Part shown: in pieces, positions 1 through 7,549 of the stretch
Position numbering within the stretch: position 1 is the first letter of the stretch
Layout of the letters: each line of letters opens with the position of its first letter
NCBI GenBank assembly: GCA_964548275.1
Contig: CAZJQI010000055.1
Span: 1 to 28,782, forward strand
Length of the DNA: 28,782 bases
From: JAUVUV01 sp964548275
Lineage (GTDB): Bacteria > Gemmatimonadota > Glassbacteria > GWA2-58-10
Direction of reading: 5' to 3'
The notes under the pieces: generated by a model
Seen by the model: the letters and a program-made list of their open reading frames with translations, nothing else
Database searches by the model: none
What the model was told of the DNA's origin: nothing
Made by a program: the position numbers and the translations under genes

Positions 1-276
1 CCATGGTTAAATATACTACATGTTGTGTCTACTCCAGTCAAGGGGATACCCCTATATTATTTTATTGCGTCTTATAGTTAAAAGCTATAGAAATATACTT
101 TTAATCGGAAAGAATTCCTCGGAGCTTGCTCCTGGGTAAATTGCTTGATAGTTTTATCCTTGTTTTCATAGAGTTGCCGTGTGACACATACAATATTTAT
201 TTTCATCCTTCACAAATCGGAAAGAAGGGGATTTAAACCTGGTGATCTTATTTCAGATCGTGCTTGAGAGCCGCCA
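1..276. other. Left-edge intergenic stretch with small palindromes
   Basis: I see no convincing coding region here. Short dyads are present: AGGGG-ATA-CCCCT at 41-53, and GGAGC-TT-GCTCC at 121-132. The second is embedded in a form typical of dispersed extragenic palindromes (CCTC on the left, TGGG on the right). The stretch is AT-rich and could hold the promoter or 3' end of a gene outside the window. Confidence 0.5.
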
Positions 277-506
277 TTCCCCCCGAACAAGGGGGAACAT
301 TCCAATTCCCCCCTATCAAGGGGGAACATTCCAATTCCCCCCTAACAAGGGGGAACATTCCAATTCTCCTCTATCAAGGGGGAACATTCCAATTCCCCCC
401 TAACAAGGGGGAACATTCCAAATTCCCCCCTAACAAGGGGGAACATTCCAAATTCCCCCCTATCAAGGGGGAACATTCCAAATTCCCCCCTATCAAGGGG
501 GGAGAC
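277..506. repeat. Eight-copy 29/30-bp tandem array of C-run/G-run hairpins
   Basis: Eight units start at 277, 306, 335, 364, 393, 423, 453 and 483. The first four steps are 29 bp and the last three are 30 bp, because an extra A appears in the linker. Each unit is TTCCCCCC, a 6-nt loop (GAACAA, TATCAA or TAACAA), then a G run, then an AACATTCCAA linker. Every unit is therefore a hairpin. Unit 4 has a decayed left arm (CTCCTC). The last unit runs into GGGGGGAGACAGGGGGG, the usual tail of dispersed C/G-run repeats in many bacteria. An open frame crosses the array, but its translation is only the repeat and should not be called a gene. Confidence 0.93.
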
Positions 507-541
507 AGGGGGGTGTTATATTAAACAGTTGGGGTTTGGTA

Positions 542-614
542 CCCGAAATCGGGATCACGGATTTCAGGGATTCACACAAAAATCACACTGATACCCCGCG
601 GCTCTGCTGCGGGG
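542..614. repeat. Dispersed-type palindromes downstream of the array
   Basis: Two palindromes lie here: CCCGA-AA-TCGGG at 542-553 and CCCCGC...GCGGGG at 594-614. Between them is a CACGGATTTCAGGGATTCAC-like stretch. All three resemble short extragenic repeats that recur in many bacterial genomes. That they are multicopy in this genome is inferred and cannot be tested from one window. Confidence 0.5.
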
Positions 615-717
615 CAGTTCATTTTTCCGATTAAGTTCGGCTCGGAAGCAAAAATATCATAAAATAACCTTTTGCGAACAACGGCTCATCATCTGAGAGA
701 TTTCTGGCAAGGATTTG

Positions 718-787
718 CTAGAACTAGTTCCCTGGTGCCTTTAACCAGGCGGTTTCCCTCAATGATTTCATGATTAAATCATTCTAG
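718..787 (+). promoter_or_regulatory. Nested dyads upstream of the FemAB-like gene (possible structured 5' leader)
   Basis: An outer stem CTAGAA (718-723) with TTCTAG (782-787) encloses two perfect inner hairpins. These are CCTGGT/ACCAGG with a 7-nt loop (731-749) and AATGATTT/AAATCATT with a 7-nt loop (761-783). The result is a three-way-junction-like fold about 100 bases before the FemAB-like start. The 7-nt loop recalls an anticodon arm, but there is no U before the anticodon and no T-arm, so this is not a tRNA. A cis-regulatory RNA or a repeat remnant are both possible. Confidence 0.4.
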
Positions 788-883
788 AGGTAGCGGTTTT
801 GGAATCATTCCGTAAGATTGCCGATTTAGCAGGTGCGAGGAATTTTCAATCAAGGTTGTGAAAACCTACTGGAAATAATCACA

Positions 884-1978
884 TTGAAAGTAAAAATTTT
901 CAATTCAGTGGATGAAAACAGCTGGGATTCAATGGTTGCGGGCGCTGAGGGAGGGAACATCTATCAGACTTCCCGCTGGGCGTCTTTCCTGAAAGGGTAC
1001 CTGGGATTGCGGAGCGTTTTTTTCCGGGTGGAGGAGGAGAGTGGGAAAACGCTCGCACTGTTGCGCCTGACACGTGAATCTTCTTTCCATCGCCATATGA
1101 TTGAAAAACCCTTCGAGCGGCTTTTAACCTCTGTGGCCGACCGAATGGCCGCCACTATCAGATGGCAGGCAGGGCCTGTCTTTCTCTGTGAAAATGACAG
1201 AGAGAAAGTTTTCGAAGAGCTTCTCAGCGAGGTGGAACGATTTTGCCGGGAGACCGGAATAGTTTTAATTGACTGGGCCTACAACAGCATATACGAGGGT
1301 GCTGATCCGAGCAATTTGGCTGATTATTTCAGCCGTCAACGAGGTTATGAGCCCAGAGAGCAGGCGACGTTTCTGGTGGATCTGCGGCCGGATGAAGATT
1401 TACTCTGGCAGAATCTCAAACAATCGGCCAGAAAATCCATTAGGCGTTCTTTTGAAAACGGCCTGAGGGTGGAAAGGCTGGAAAACGAATCCGAGCTTGG
1501 CAAGTACCACGAATTTGTTTGCGATTGCCGCAGATCGATCGGCCTCCGTGGACCGACACTGAGGAATATCACAGAACTCTGGCGTAACCTTCACCCTGCT
1601 GGAATGCTTGAAATTTTTTGCGCTTATCGCGATAACGATCTTCTCGGAGGGCTCGGCGTCTGGCGCTGGGGAGGAGTGCTGATTGAATGGGGTTCGGTTC
1701 AGTCTGAAAAAGCCCGTCAGGCCAAACTCTACAGTTCGGACTTGCTTAAGTGGGAAGTCATGCGCTGGGGGCATCAGAGAGGGGACAGGCTTTACGATCT
1801 GGCCGGAGTGGTTCCCCAGCCCGAAAGCGCTGATCCCAAACAGAAGGGTATTTACCAGTTCAAGGCCAAATGGGGCGGCGCATTCCGGCTTTACAGGGTT
1901 TACTCAAAGCCGTTTAAGAGAATAAGAGCCACGGTTATACAGAAGGGGCTGGGTCTGATACGCAGGTTAAGAAGATGA
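884..1978 (+). CDS. FemAB-like / BioF2-type GNAT acyltransferase (peptidoglycan bridge or exopolysaccharide-associated)
   Basis: This is a FemA/FemB-related protein with tandem GNAT-like folds. Family members transfer an amino acid from aminoacyl-tRNA to lipid II or acylate cell-surface polymers. Visible family marks are the early QTSRWASF segment, the central basic region (QSARKSIRR) and the C-terminal YDLAGV...GIYQFKAKWGG block, which is the usual end of FemAB-related proteins. I chose TTG 884 (364 aa) because the protein then begins KVKIFNSVDENSWDSMV, the normal family start, with a weak GGA about 10 nt upstream. An upstream GTG at 833 would add 17 atypical residues. No signal peptide is visible, as expected for a cytoplasmic enzyme. 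A glycosyltransferase follows after 71 nt, which suggests an envelope polysaccharide locus. The true substrate cannot be told from sequence. Confidence 0.85.
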   Translation: MKVKIFNSVDENSWDSMVAGAEGGNIYQTSRWASFLKGYLGLRSVFFRVEEESGKTLALLRLTRESSFHRHMIEKPFERLLTSVADRMAATIRWQAGPVFLCENDREKVFEELLSEVERFCRETGIVLIDWAYNSIYEGADPSNLADYFSRQRGYEPREQATFLVDLRPDEDLLWQNLKQSARKSIRRSFENGLRVERLENESELGKYHEFVCDCRRSIGLRGPTLRNITELWRNLHPAGMLEIFCAYRDNDLLGGLGVWRWGGVLIEWGSVQSEKARQAKLYSSDLLKWEVMRWGHQRGDRLYDLAGVVPQPESADPKQKGIYQFKAKWGGAFRLYRVYSKPFKRIRATVIQKGLGLIRRLRR

Positions 1979-2049
1979 CAGGTTTAAGGCCGGGCAGGCC
2001 TCCTTGAAGTTCTGGATTTTCCGTGGCAGAAAAATTACAGGAGTGTACC

Positions 2050-3102
2050 ATGAAAGTAATCCAGGTAGGTGATATAGCCAATGTTGCGAGAACTCTGACA
2101 CAAGGCCTGAGAGAAGCGGGAATTGACTCCAGGCTGCTGCTCATGCCCAAGAGTGGTGATACCGATGTGCCGGAAGAACCGGGAATCGATATTATTCGCC
2201 AGCGGTTCCGTGTGTTGACCCACCTGATACTGATATGCAGGCTTCTGGGCAGGTACCGTAATAGCGACATATTCCATGCGCACGCTTTGTACAACATCCT
2301 TCTTATGTTTTTGAATAAGTTAGAAGTCTCGCACTTCCACGGCAGTGACCTGCTCGAAGTGGCTTCCGGTAATTCCCTTTACTCTAAACTTTTGCGCAGG
2401 GCAATGCACAAAACAAAAAGAATATTAGTTTCCACTCCGGATCTTCTGGACCGGGTAGCCGCTATTGGGATCCCGCTGGAAAAGGTGACTTTTCTGCCAA
2501 ATCCAATCGATGTGAACCACTTTCGGCCCAGGGAAGTTCAATCTCCGTTTGGAGAAAATGACTTGACAATCAAACTTTTCCATCCCACAAGGTTCCAGAG
2601 TATAAAACATAATGAACGATTGCTATACGCTTTCCAGCAGTTGCAGACAAAGTATCCTTTAAGCCTCTACCTTATCCAACATAAATCTCACAGCCCGGAC
2701 CAGCAAAAAATAGCAGATATTATTAAAAAACTTGGATTGAAACGGACGTATTTTATTCCTGCCGTGCCACACAAAAGGCTGGTATCATATTACAATGCGG
2801 CTGATATCGTACTGGATCAGTTCGAACGGCCGATAATGTCCCTGGTAAGCCTTGAAGCACTGTCCTGCGGCAAACCTTTGATTTCGGCATTTCCGCAGGA
2901 TAGTGAGAGCTACCCGGAAGATCCGCCTGTACTGAGGGGATTTACAGTCGAGGAGATTGCAGAATCAATATCTTTTTTAGTCGAGCACAGGGATCAGTGG
3001 GAAGATATCGGGCGGAAAGGCCGGGAATGGGTCATTCGGAATCACTCAATGCCGGTCGTGATATCGCAGTTGAAAAAAATCTACCAGGAATTGCTGGACT
3101 GA
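2050..3102 (+). CDS. GT4-like family glycosyltransferase
   Basis: The protein has 350 aa with a GT-B architecture. The N-terminal Rossmann half begins VIQVGDIANVARTLTQGLR and includes HAHALYN and HFHGSDLL. The C-terminal nucleotide-sugar half has LPNPIDVNHFRP, LFHPTRFQSIKHN and SYYNAADIVLDQF, then SLEALSCGKPLIS near residues 275-290. In the EX7E motif typical of GT4 enzymes the second Glu is present (SLEAL), but the expected first Glu position is Pro, so donor binding may differ. ATG 2050 is the start because CAGGAG sits six bases upstream; an in-frame GTG at 2023 lacks a site. The gene probably acts with the FemAB-like gene in surface polysaccharide or glycoconjugate synthesis at the inner face of the membrane. 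The transferred sugar is unknown. Confidence 0.88.
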   Translation: MKVIQVGDIANVARTLTQGLREAGIDSRLLLMPKSGDTDVPEEPGIDIIRQRFRVLTHLILICRLLGRYRNSDIFHAHALYNILLMFLNKLEVSHFHGSDLLEVASGNSLYSKLLRRAMHKTKRILVSTPDLLDRVAAIGIPLEKVTFLPNPIDVNHFRPREVQSPFGENDLTIKLFHPTRFQSIKHNERLLYAFQQLQTKYPLSLYLIQHKSHSPDQQKIADIIKKLGLKRTYFIPAVPHKRLVSYYNAADIVLDQFERPIMSLVSLEALSCGKPLISAFPQDSESYPEDPPVLRGFTVEEIAESISFLVEHRDQWEDIGRKGREWVIRNHSMPVVISQLKKIYQELLD

Positions 3103-3266
3103 GCGGTCCCCCCTATGATTTTTCAGGCCTCTTTCTCGGTTTCTTCTTGTTCAGGAATTACCATCTCAATTCAGCACGGGAAGGCTGTTTTTAGCTGACA
3201 GGATTGTTTGTTTTTTAGAATCCCCGTGGTGTATGGGGCAGGCATTTCCACAACCTATGGAGTGGT

Positions 3267-4124
3267 TTATTCCCGGACAGTCTTTTCGGGAGCCTGCGGG
3301 ATATCCTCCCTTCGCTCCACGCCCTCTGGAGTCTCGGCAACAGGCGCGGGGCGTTTCTTTTTACCAAGGACGCGGCAATTGAAAATTTCCCTTTTGAGAA
3401 GCTGGATTCCAAGGGAGGGGTCTACTCCCTTTGGACAGGCCTCGGAGCAGGCACCTGCATAGTGGCAGCGCCAGATTCCATTGGGTCCATCCAGGGCCGC
3501 CAGGCGCTCCTCCAGCCCCTCGTCTCTGGAATCGGCCACGTAGCGGTATGCCGCTGCCAGGGCCTGGGGCCCGGTGAAATTGGCATCCGTGGCATTGGTG
3601 GGACAGGCGGCCAGGCAGGCTCCGCACTTGATACAGTAGGCGAACTGGAGATACCGTTCCAGCTCTTCAGGGCTTTGGGCGAACTCACCGGTGGGTTTGT
3701 CCAGTTCCTCCATGTCCCTGCGGAGAATATAGGGCTTGATGCTTTCATGGGCGAGGAAGAAATCACGCAGGTCGGGCACCAGGTCCCGGAGAATCGGGTA
3801 ATTGGCAAGCGGACGCACCTCGATCGTTTTATCGAGATCGTATTCACTGACCTGGGTCTGGCAGGTAAGTTCGGGAAACCCGTTGACCATCATCGCGCAT
3901 GACCCGCAGATACCCATCCGGCACGATTTACGGTAGGAAAGGGACGGGTCCTGGGTCTCCTTGATCCGCATCAGCGCATCCAGCACGGTCATCCCGTGTT
4001 CCAGTTTCAACTTGAAACTCTGGAAATAGGGGGCTATGTCCTTATCGGGATCGTATCTGAGAACCCGGAACACGACTTCCTTGCCCACATAATCCTGATT
4101 CGCTTTTGTGTTTTTGTCAGACAT
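3267..4124 (-). CDS. sdhB: Succinate dehydrogenase/fumarate reductase iron-sulfur subunit
   Basis: This 285-aa subunit wires electrons from the flavoprotein to the membrane quinone site. The N-terminal plant-type ferredoxin domain ligates a 2Fe-2S cluster through C68, C73, C76 and C88. The C-terminal domain holds C164, C167, C170 (4Fe-4S, in CIKCGACLAACP) and C174, C220, C226, C230 (3Fe-4S/4Fe-4S region, ending ACPKGVDP). ATG 4124 is preferred because GGAG lies five bases upstream; seven extra in-frame residues up to 4145 would overlap sdhD. It is the last gene of a minus-strand A-C-D-B operon, ten bases after sdhD. The 50-residue hydrophilic, Pro/Glu-rich tail after the clusters is longer than in E. 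coli SdhB. Confidence 0.96.
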   Translation of the reverse strand: MSDKNTKANQDYVGKEVVFRVLRYDPDKDIAPYFQSFKLKLEHGMTVLDALMRIKETQDPSLSYRKSCRMGICGSCAMMVNGFPELTCQTQVSEYDLDKTIEVRPLANYPILRDLVPDLRDFFLAHESIKPYILRRDMEELDKPTGEFAQSPEELERYLQFAYCIKCGACLAACPTNATDANFTGPQALAAAYRYVADSRDEGLEERLAALDGPNGIWRCHYAGACSEACPKGVDPSLGIQLLKREIFNCRVLGKKKRPAPVAETPEGVERREDIPQAPEKTVRE

Positions 4125-4134
4125 TTTTACTCCT

Positions 4135-4491
4135 TCAGACAACAAAACCGGCGATTATCGCATAGGCGCCATAGAAAAAGAACCCCCATCCACCCAGCAC
4201 CAGAATAAAGCTGATTGCCTTCCTCACACCAGGTCCGATAAAGGACATTTCGAAGACAATCGACCTGAGGCCGTAAAGTCCGTGATAAAGGGCTGCCGCC
4301 AGCAGTATCAGGTAGATAACGAGGTAAAATGACATACCCGAGCGGGCGTCGACCGATGCGAAGGTGAGAACTTCCTCGCTGGGTATCCCGAATAGTTCTC
4401 CGGTGTGCATTACACCGAAATGTATCCCGAGCACCACCAGCATCACGGCCCCGGCAAGCAGGTGCAACATCCAGAGTGTGGATTCCCGCAT
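4135..4491 (-). CDS. sdhD: Succinate dehydrogenase membrane anchor subunit (SdhD-like)
   Basis: The protein has 118 aa and three hydrophobic helices (about residues 8-27, 54-76 and 90-116), as expected of a small cytochrome b anchor. Candidate heme ligands are H10, H24 and H29 in the first helix region and H70 in the second helix (YHGLYGLRS). It lies between sdhC and sdhB, 22 nt after the sdhC stop. Sequence similarity among these anchors is low, so the name rests on hydropathy, His positions and operon place. Confidence 0.88.
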   Translation of the reverse strand: MRESTLWMLHLLAGAVMLVVLGIHFGVMHTGELFGIPSEEVLTFASVDARSGMSFYLVIYLILLAAALYHGLYGLRSIVFEMSFIGPGVRKAISFILVLGGWGFFFYGAYAIIAGFVV

Positions 4492-4513
4492 TTTACGCTC
4501 CTGTTGAGATTGC

Positions 4514-4966
4514 TCAGTGTTGTGCGATTAAGAAGAATTCATAGGCCCCGTAGCCGACAACCACTGTTGTCACCACGAATACCAGATACACGGCCCAGCG
4601 CTGTTTGAGCGCAGCCACGGTAAAGGGATAAATCGGCCGTGCCGGCCTGGCCATCAGAAAGCCGAAATGGGTCAGCAGCAGCCTGATCCCGTTTAACGCG
4701 TGGAATACCGCCGCCACGAAAACCAGGAATTCCCCGATCGGCAGCGGTCCCTTTGTTACCAGCTCCATTACCCATTCCCATCGCGTCTGGTCCAGTTTCT
4801 GGCCTGTGACCAGCAGATGCATCAGCAGGTAGAGCAGGACTCCCAGGCCGGTAATTCTCTGCAAGGTATACATGTACCTCTCGAATCCATACCTGCCCGC
4901 ATAGACCCAGCCAGGCAGACCCAGGTTATTCGGGTATATTTTGGATTTAAGTTCCGGAAACTTCAT
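4514..4966 (-). CDS. sdhC: Succinate dehydrogenase cytochrome b subunit (SdhC-like)
   Basis: This is a 150-aa membrane subunit. The start ATG at 4966 follows AGGAGG, and the sdhA TAG stop overlaps that ribosome site, so the two genes are tightly coupled. Three hydrophobic helices span roughly residues 38-56, 78-103 and 117-140. An arginine-rich RYGFERYMYTLQRITG segment precedes helix one, as in SdhC, where it helps form the quinone site. H50 in helix one and H89 in the HALNGIR motif of helix two are likely heme b ligands. A longer in-frame extension to 5188 overlaps sdhA and is not real. Confidence 0.92.
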   Translation of the reverse strand: MKFPELKSKIYPNNLGLPGWVYAGRYGFERYMYTLQRITGLGVLLYLLMHLLVTGQKLDQTRWEWVMELVTKGPLPIGEFLVFVAAVFHALNGIRLLLTHFGFLMARPARPIYPFTVAALKQRWAVYLVFVVTTVVVGYGAYEFFLIAQH

Positions 4967-4976
4967 TGCCTGCCTC

Positions 4977-6695
4977 CTAATATTTTCTTTCCACTGGTTT
5001 CCACATGGAAATTTCCACCGACGAGAAATCGAGTTTAGGTCCCTCGGTTGAAAAGGTGGCCATTGTGTGCTTGAGCCATTTATCGTCGTCGCGCTTGGCA
5101 AAATCAAGCCGCGCGTGTCCACCCCTGGATTCCTCACGGTTGAGCGCGCCGATGAAAGCCACCTCCGCCACATCGAGCATGAAACCAAGTTCCAGGGTGT
5201 ACATCAGGTCGATATTGTAAGCTCTGCTCCTGTCGCGAACGGAAATTTTCAGATAGCGCTCTTTGAGTTCGGCCATCTTCCGGCAGCCTTCTTTCAAACT
5301 CTCTCCGGTGCGGTAAACACCGAGGTTCTTATCCACGTTTCTGCGCAGTTGCTGGCGTATCTCGTAGATCGATTCCTTGCCCTCTCTTTTCAAAATATCA
5401 TTGTAAAGGTAAGCCCGTGCTTTGGCTACAGCATCCCGGGGCATTTTTACCTCGCCGGTAACACCCTGGACATATTTCGCCGCCTCCTCCCCGGTGATTT
5501 TGCCCCAGACCAGGCACTCGGCGGTGGAGTTGGTGCCGAGCCGGTTGGCGCCGTGCATGCTCACGCAGGCGGCTTCCCCGGCAGCCCAGACACCTTTCAA
5601 CGGGGTTTTTCCGTTGATATCCGTGTGGATTCCGCCCATTGCGTAATGAAAAACCGGGCGTACCGGGATCGGTTCGTATACCGGGTCTACAGCGACAAAT
5701 TTCATCGCCAGTTCGCGGATAAAGCCCAGCCGCTCGTTAATCCTGTCCGCTCCCAGGTGGCGAAGGTCCAGGTGGACGTAATTCAGCCCGTTTACTCCCT
5801 CAAAGCCCCGGCCCTCGTTAATTTCGGTGATCATCGCCCGGGAGATGATATCCCGCGGGGCAAGTTCCATTTTCCCGGGAGCGTATCCCTCCATGAACCG
5901 TTCGCCTTTTTTGTTCAGCAGATAGCCGCCCTCACCCCGGCATCCCTCGGTCATCAGGATACCCGTGGGGATCAGGCCGGTGGGGTGGAACTGGATGAAC
6001 TCCATGTCCTTGATCGGGATTCCCGCCCGGTAGGCCATAGCGATCCCATCCCCGGTCACGGAATGGGAATAGGTGGTGAAACCTGAGACGCGTCCCACGC
6101 CGCCAGTGGCGATTATCAAAGCCTTGCCGAGTATTACGTGAAATTCCCCTGTGGCCAGGTCTATCGCGCTCAGGCCCCTGAACTCGCCGTCCTCGGTGAG
6201 TATCGAGGTGACAAACCATTCATCGTAACGGGTCGTGTTTTCGTATCTGGTGAGCGTGTCGTAGAGGACCTGCATCTCGAAAAAACCTGTCTTGTCCGCA
6301 GCATAGGTTGCGCGCGGGAAACTGTGGCCCCCGAACGCTCTCTGGTCAATACGGCCGTCGGGTCTCCTGCTCCAGGGGATCCCCCAGTGATCCAACTGAA
6401 GGATTTCCCCGGGCATACTCCTGACAAAACGCACAACAGTATCCTGGTCAGCGAGAAAATCGCTGCCCTTTACGGTATCCCAGGCGTGAAGATCCAGACT
6501 GTCGCCCTCCTCCTCGCGTAAAACCGCGGCTGTGCCCCCCTCGGCTGCTACCGAGTGAGATCGCATCAATTGCACCTTGCTCATCAGGCCAATATCTATT
6601 TTGCCTTTCGTGGCAATTGACGCCGCCAGAGCAGCTCGAAGGCCGGCAAGCCCGCTGCCGAGTACAAGGATGTCGTGAGAAATAGTCTCTGACAT
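4977..6695 (-). CDS. sdhA: Succinate dehydrogenase/fumarate reductase flavoprotein subunit
   Basis: This 572-aa flavoprotein oxidises succinate to fumarate, or the reverse. The N-terminal FAD-binding Rossmann motif GSGLAG is at residues 13-18. H47 in RSHSVAAEGG is at the place of the covalent FAD-linking histidine. The active-site blocks are present: HPTG (237-240), EGCRGEGG (250-257) and APRDIISRA (279-287) with the catalytic Arg. They are followed by FHYAMGGI and HGANRLGTNS. ATG 6695 has CCGGAG eight bases upstream. It leads the operon sdhA-C-D-B, which encodes a complete complex II; direction (SQR or QFR) cannot be told from this sequence. Confidence 0.97.
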   Translation of the reverse strand: MSETISHDILVLGSGLAGLRAALAASIATKGKIDIGLMSKVQLMRSHSVAAEGGTAAVLREEEGDSLDLHAWDTVKGSDFLADQDTVVRFVRSMPGEILQLDHWGIPWSRRPDGRIDQRAFGGHSFPRATYAADKTGFFEMQVLYDTLTRYENTTRYDEWFVTSILTEDGEFRGLSAIDLATGEFHVILGKALIIATGGVGRVSGFTTYSHSVTGDGIAMAYRAGIPIKDMEFIQFHPTGLIPTGILMTEGCRGEGGYLLNKKGERFMEGYAPGKMELAPRDIISRAMITEINEGRGFEGVNGLNYVHLDLRHLGADRINERLGFIRELAMKFVAVDPVYEPIPVRPVFHYAMGGIHTDINGKTPLKGVWAAGEAACVSMHGANRLGTNSTAECLVWGKITGEEAAKYVQGVTGEVKMPRDAVAKARAYLYNDILKREGKESIYEIRQQLRRNVDKNLGVYRTGESLKEGCRKMAELKERYLKISVRDRSRAYNIDLMYTLELGFMLDVAEVAFIGALNREESRGGHARLDFAKRDDDKWLKHTMATFSTEGPKLDFSSVEISMWKPVERKY

Positions 6696-6743
6696 GTGTT
6701 AACTCCGGAGAGGAAATAAAAGGATGGAATTAGCTTGTTTCCA

Positions 6744-6788
6744 GATAACCACGACTGAAAAATCACGGTTAAATTTTAAGTGGTTATC
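6744..6788 (-). promoter_or_regulatory. 9-bp perfect dyad in the sdh operon upstream region
   Basis: GATAACCAC (6744-6752) and GTGGTTATC (6780-6788) form a perfect 9-bp inverted repeat spaced by 27 nt. It lies 49-93 bases before the sdhA start codon. It could be a dimeric regulator operator with well-spaced half-sites, or a 5'-UTR hairpin of the sdh mRNA. No U run follows on either strand, so it is not a terminator. Confidence 0.45.
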
Positions 6789-7242
6789 AGGCAAGAAAAA
6801 AGCCCACTGTGAAGTTAAATTCCGAGATTAGCTCGCGCTCAGGAACCTCTGCCAATAACGGCTCGAACATATATCAGCCAAATTTCAAGTAATAGAGCGA
6901 TACAAAGGCTTGTCTGTTAATCAACGAAATCGCCGCGGGGCGAGGTTGCGCAATAGGCTGTGCAAAAGGTTTTCGAAAGGCAAAACCTAACATACAATTG
7001 ACAAAGCTTAAAACAGTTTAATCGCTAACAAAGTAAAATGATTACACAGACCTAACACATTGGAAAAGACGGTCTTTTGTTGAAAGAAAAGGGAAAGTAT
7101 TTTTATTTCTCAGCCCAAGATAGGCAATGCTTTCTTTGAGGAAAGGAAAAAAGAAAGGCAGATTTTTTTGAAGTGATAGTATACTTCCAGAGGGGGCAAA
7201 GTCAAGCTTAATCGTTGAAAACGGACATGAGAGGAAAAAATG
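6789..7242. other. Divergent AT-rich spacer between sdh and infC operons
   Basis: No coding region is supported. A TTGACAAAGCTT at 6998-7009 repeats exactly the 12-mer that contains the -35 box of the infC promoter at 7243-7254. However, no good -10 box follows the first copy at the normal distance. The promoter of the minus-strand sdh operon should lie here or just left of here, but I could not pick a clear one. Confidence 0.5.
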
Positions 7243-7271
7243 TTGACAAAGCTTTTCTCGGATAGTATTTT
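7243..7271 (+). promoter_or_regulatory. Sigma70-like promoter of the infC operon leader
   Basis: There is a consensus -35 TTGACA (7243-7248), a 17-bp spacer and a -10-like TATTTT (7266-7271). Transcription would start near 7278, just before a strongly folded leader that ends in an intrinsic terminator. Confidence 0.65.
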
Positions 7272-7277
7272 AACCTC

Positions 7278-7438
7278 GGAACTCAGTAACATATAAGCCT
7301 TTTGGAGCGCTTGTTTCCAAAAGGGGCGAAAAAAATGACTGCTGGAGGATACTGAGCTTAAAGTGGATAATGGAGCCTCGCCGCGCAGGAGTGTTGGAAA
7401 AAGGCTGTTCTGAGAAGGTAGTTTGGTTAGGCCAAATT
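7278..7438 (+). ncRNA. Structured infC leader (candidate attenuator or small RNA)
   Basis: The segment between the promoter and the terminator is densely paired. CTCAGTA (7282-7288) pairs with TACTGAG (7350-7356) and encloses the perfect hairpin CCTTTTGGA/TCCAAAAGG (7298-7306 with 7316-7324). A GC-rich part follows, then TTTGG/CCAAA (7422-7436) immediately before the terminator stem. In other bacteria infC-rpmI-rplT leaders are regulated by L20 or by antitermination, so a ribosomal-protein leader is the first guess. I do not recognise a known riboswitch core, and a stand-alone RNA of about 190 nt is possible. Confidence 0.6.
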
Positions 7439-7466
7439 AAGCGGATTATTTTGTCCGCTTTTTTTT
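7439..7466 (+). terminator. Intrinsic terminator upstream of infC
   Basis: AAGCGGA (7439-7445) pairs with TCCGCTT (7454-7460) around an 8-nt loop and runs into an uninterrupted T tract to 7466. It lies between the leader promoter and infC with no gene in between, which is the layout of transcription attenuation. Confidence 0.9.
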
Positions 7467-7549
7467 GTGATTGAGCTATGGACAGTTCACCCCGGTTATT
7501 TTAGGAGCAATTTTCGCCACGTTTTCCAATCAAATCCTTTAGGAGGCAT

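Noticed and set aside
277..506. CRISPR array
   Set aside because: Units are near-identical throughout with no unique spacers, and no cas genes are present.
264..524. 86-codon open frame over the tandem array
   Set aside because: Its translation is only the repeat unit, there is no ribosome site, and the hairpins explain the sequence.
731..749. tRNA anticodon arm
   Set aside because: The stem and 7-nt loop fit, but the base before the anticodon is not U, and acceptor and T arms are missing.
3103..3266. Intrinsic terminator between the convergent glycosyltransferase and sdhB (CAGC/GCTG then TTTTT near 3176-3192)
   Set aside because: The stem has only four base pairs, and no stronger hairpin was found on either strand.
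5067..6086. Long plus-strand open frame opposite sdhA
   Set aside because: It is the antisense shadow of a clearly identified flavoprotein and has no recognisable domain.
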